Source of the DNA: Caldifarciminota bacterium RBG_13_43_14
GTDB taxonomy: Bacteria > Hydrothermota > Tepidihabitantia > SM23-42
Direction of reading: 5' to 3'
Assembly: GCA_001771735.1 (NCBI GenBank)
Contig: MEUM01000104.1
Coordinates: 1 to 8,590 of the forward strand
Length of the DNA stretch: 8,590 bases
The notes under the pieces were generated by a model. That model did not search any database, was not told where the DNA came from, and worked only from the letters and a program-made list of their open reading frames with translations. The translations under genes were made by a program, and so were the position numbers. Below, piece by piece: positions 7,242 to 8,590 of the stretch (its first letter is position 1; the number at the start of each line of letters is the position of its first letter).

Positions 7242-7973
7242 ATGATAAATAGAAATATACTGGGGAGTATCATCGGCATGACGAATGAGAGCGGTAATTT
7301 TGAGCGATCATATTTATATGAAGAATTCGGCAATCTTGAGGCTGATTACGGCAGTGTTGATAACCATTATTTGTATACCGGGCAAGAGTATGATGATGAG
7401 ATTGTCGAGGTAGCGCTCTACAATCTCCGGGCGCGGTATTACGCGCCGGAGATCGGACGGCTCATCAGCGAGGATCTAATGTTGCCGGGACTTGCTGGTT
7501 TTCCTTTTGGCATCAATAAATATATCTATGTTATGAATAACCCACTGAATGCAACAGACCCAAGTGGGCATATCCCTCAGTCGGAATGCAAGACTACTAT
7601 ATTACATTTTTTCCGATATCACCAAACAAGAAGTTGGAACACATAGGGCGAGTGGGTGTTGAAATCGGCCGTACAGCTTCCATCCACCAACATCACACCT
7701 GGTGGCGCATTAGATTGTCATTTTGAAAATGAAAATATAAGTCACAGCCGAGGTATTGTTTCTTATGTCACCAGATGGGTAACTGTTTGCATTGATCCTT
7801 GTGGAGATTTAGCTCCTCAATCCTGGAGTGGTGAAGAAGAAAGACCAATAGGAAAATATATTAAACATTCTAAACCCTGGACAGGGTATTCTACATTCCG
7901 CCTTTCAGGATATTACGGACAATGGGGAGTAAAGGCATGTCAAGATAACAAATGGCGATGTCCGAAGTGGTAA
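7242..7973 (+). pseudogene. Orphan Rhs core fragment with tip CT4, interrupted by in-frame TAG
   Basis: ATG 7242 adds six non-homologous residues (MINRNI) and then enters the core. The frame passes SEDL (7467-7478), NNPLNATDPSGH (ends 7571) and into the tip, stops at TAG 7644-7646, and is open again in the same frame to TAA 7971-7973. Taken as one unit, CT4 is 133 codons, close to CT1 (132) and CT3 (127). Cysteines line up: the first soon after the GL/GH boundary, the second 42-43 positions later (LFC, LRC, LDC), then a (V/F)CI(D/E) element with another Cys 3-5 residues on, and one near the end. The TAG falls between RYH (FWH in CT1 and CT3) and GEWVL (FEWIL in CT3). DPSG here is the classical boundary, where the others have DIxG. 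A nonsense mutation is the simplest reading; read-through or sequencing error is possible. If the second part is translated alone, GTG 7656 is the first start. Confidence 0.7.
7260..7478 (+). repeat. Core repeat R4, shortest and most diverged copy
   Basis: Homology to 2248-2466 begins at LGSIIGMTNESG and keeps the same length (219 bp) to SEDL, where the others have SEDP. It is more diverged than R2 and R3 in the middle (DEIVEVALYNLRARYY). It shares the 26-base block 7311-7336 exactly with R3 (5883-5908), where R1 differs. Confidence 0.88.
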
Positions 7974-7974
7974 A

Positions 7975-8590
7975 ATGATTAATAAGATAAAATTTTTTTT
8001 ATTGGTCATATTCCTAGTTTTAATTTCAGTGATACCAGCATTCATGATGATTAAATGGATGAGGATTATCGTAAATGATATATCCTTGTCTTTCTTTCCT
8101 ACTTTATCAACACACTATACAAAGGTTTATTGTTTGAAATATAAACCTTCTGTTGATGGTTTTTGTGATACGATATTTTCTGGTGAAACATGGTTTATGG
8201 ATGTTTATCATTTTCGAGAGAAATACTATGACTCGCAAGAATTTCCGAGTCCGATTATTAAATTACGGAATGGAACAGATACTTTATATGTTTTTTTTCT
8301 TACTCAAGATACGGTTTATGCAATCTTTGATACATTATTTCGACCTCATGGAGATCAGATATCAATTTTATTGTCTAAGTCAATTCTTGAGGAACTCCCA
8401 TCAACTCTTCCCTCAATACTGACAACTTCGCATATGAAACTATTCTATAATGAAAGAAAAAAAATGCAGAATAAAGTGAATACAGAATTTTCTATATGGA
8501 TTAATGCAAAGGATCACCTTTTGCTCTATCAAAATTTTTATGAGGATAGCTCAGGCAGAAAAACAGAATGGTGGTCATGGAATTCATGGA
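7975..8590 (+). CDS. Putative membrane-anchored immunity candidate 4, 3'-truncated by the window
   Basis: ATG 7975 lies one base after the CT4 stop. The frame is open to the window edge (205 codons plus one base), so the C-terminus is missing. Residues 7-26 are a strong hydrophobic anchor after MINKIK, and the rest has alternating strand-like hydrophobic patterns (TDTLYVFFLTQDTVYAIFDT, EFSIWINAKDHLLLYQNFYE), suggesting an extracytoplasmic alpha/beta or beta-rich domain. It shows no similarity to immunity 1 or 3 although CT4 resembles CT1 and CT3. There is no clear Shine-Dalgarno; coupling to the upstream stop is likely. No family was recognised. AT-rich composition matches the other immunity genes. 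The immunity role is inferred from position only. Confidence 0.7.
   Translation, partial: MINKIKFFLLVIFLVLISVIPAFMMIKWMRIIVNDISLSFFPTLSTHYTKVYCLKYKPSVDGFCDTIFSGETWFMDVYHFREKYYDSQEFPSPIIKLRNGTDTLYVFFLTQDTVYAIFDTLFRPHGDQISILLSKSILEELPSTLPSILTTSHMKLFYNERKKMQNKVNTEFSIWINAKDHLLLYQNFYEDSSGRKTEWWSWNSW

Noticed and set aside
2335..7478. Four spaced near-identical blocks, considered as a CRISPR-like or transposon-end array.
   Set aside because: The blocks are coding copies of the Rhs core, 219-669 bp long and over a kilobase apart. There is no transposase, terminal inverted repeats or target duplications.
7541..7726. A second + frame (frame of 7586 ATG) reads as protein-like sequence across the CT4 stop, suggesting two compensating frameshifts.
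   Set aside because: The original frame keeps the cysteine spacing and an EW(I/V)L match to CT3 on both sides of the TAG with the expected total length, so a single nonsense codon explains the data with fewer events. The alternative is not fully excluded.
8153..8422. Plus-strand open frame of 89 codons.
   Set aside because: It lies fully inside the longer frame starting at 7975, which has a proper anchor segment and runs past the window end.

Overview
The window is one polymorphic-toxin (Rhs/YD-repeat) locus, all on the + strand. It holds the 3' part of a large YD-repeat gene, then a row of C-terminal toxin-tip/immunity modules, each fused to a partial copy of the Rhs core. The genetic code looks standard (TGA and TAA end the intact genes). 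The host is probably an uncultured bacterium with a periplasm: one putative immunity protein has a lipoprotein-like signal and three have N-terminal membrane anchors. Nothing in the window names the phylum.

Layout. (1) 1-2955: main Rhs/YD-repeat protein, open at the 5' edge, with the Rhs-associated core ending at the SEDP motif (2455-2466) and a 132-residue variable tip (CT1). (2) 2952-3599: immunity candidate 1, overlapping the toxin stop. (3) about 3622-4677: orphan core copy R2 plus a 78-residue, seven-cysteine tip (CT2). (4) 4670-5776: immunity candidate 2, a lipoprotein-like, propeller-like protein. (5) 5780-6524: shorter core copy R3, broken by one extra base, plus tip CT3. (6) 6521-7171: immunity candidate 3, a clear paralogue of candidate 1. 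(7) 7242-7973: the shortest core copy R4 plus tip CT4, interrupted by an in-frame TAG. (8) 7975 to the end: a membrane-anchored immunity candidate 4, open at the 3' edge.

Base composition tracks the modules. The core copies are GC-richer with C/G-ending codons. Sequence becomes clearly AT-rich just after each SEDP motif and stays so through tip and immunity gene until the next core copy. This is the usual picture of a tip-swapping cassette, where homologous recombination through the core places a different tip and its immunity gene behind the full-length gene. Exact shared blocks of 90 and 92 bp between core copies show that such exchange has been recent.

The most interesting point is that CT1 and CT3 are diverged members of one unrecognised cysteine-rich tip family. 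CT4 looks like a third, more distant member. The genes behind CT1 and CT3 are likewise paralogues of each other. All four immunity candidates carry N-terminal membrane or export signals and all tips are cysteine-rich, so these toxins probably act outside the cytoplasm. No catalytic family was recognised, and toxicity itself is inferred from architecture.
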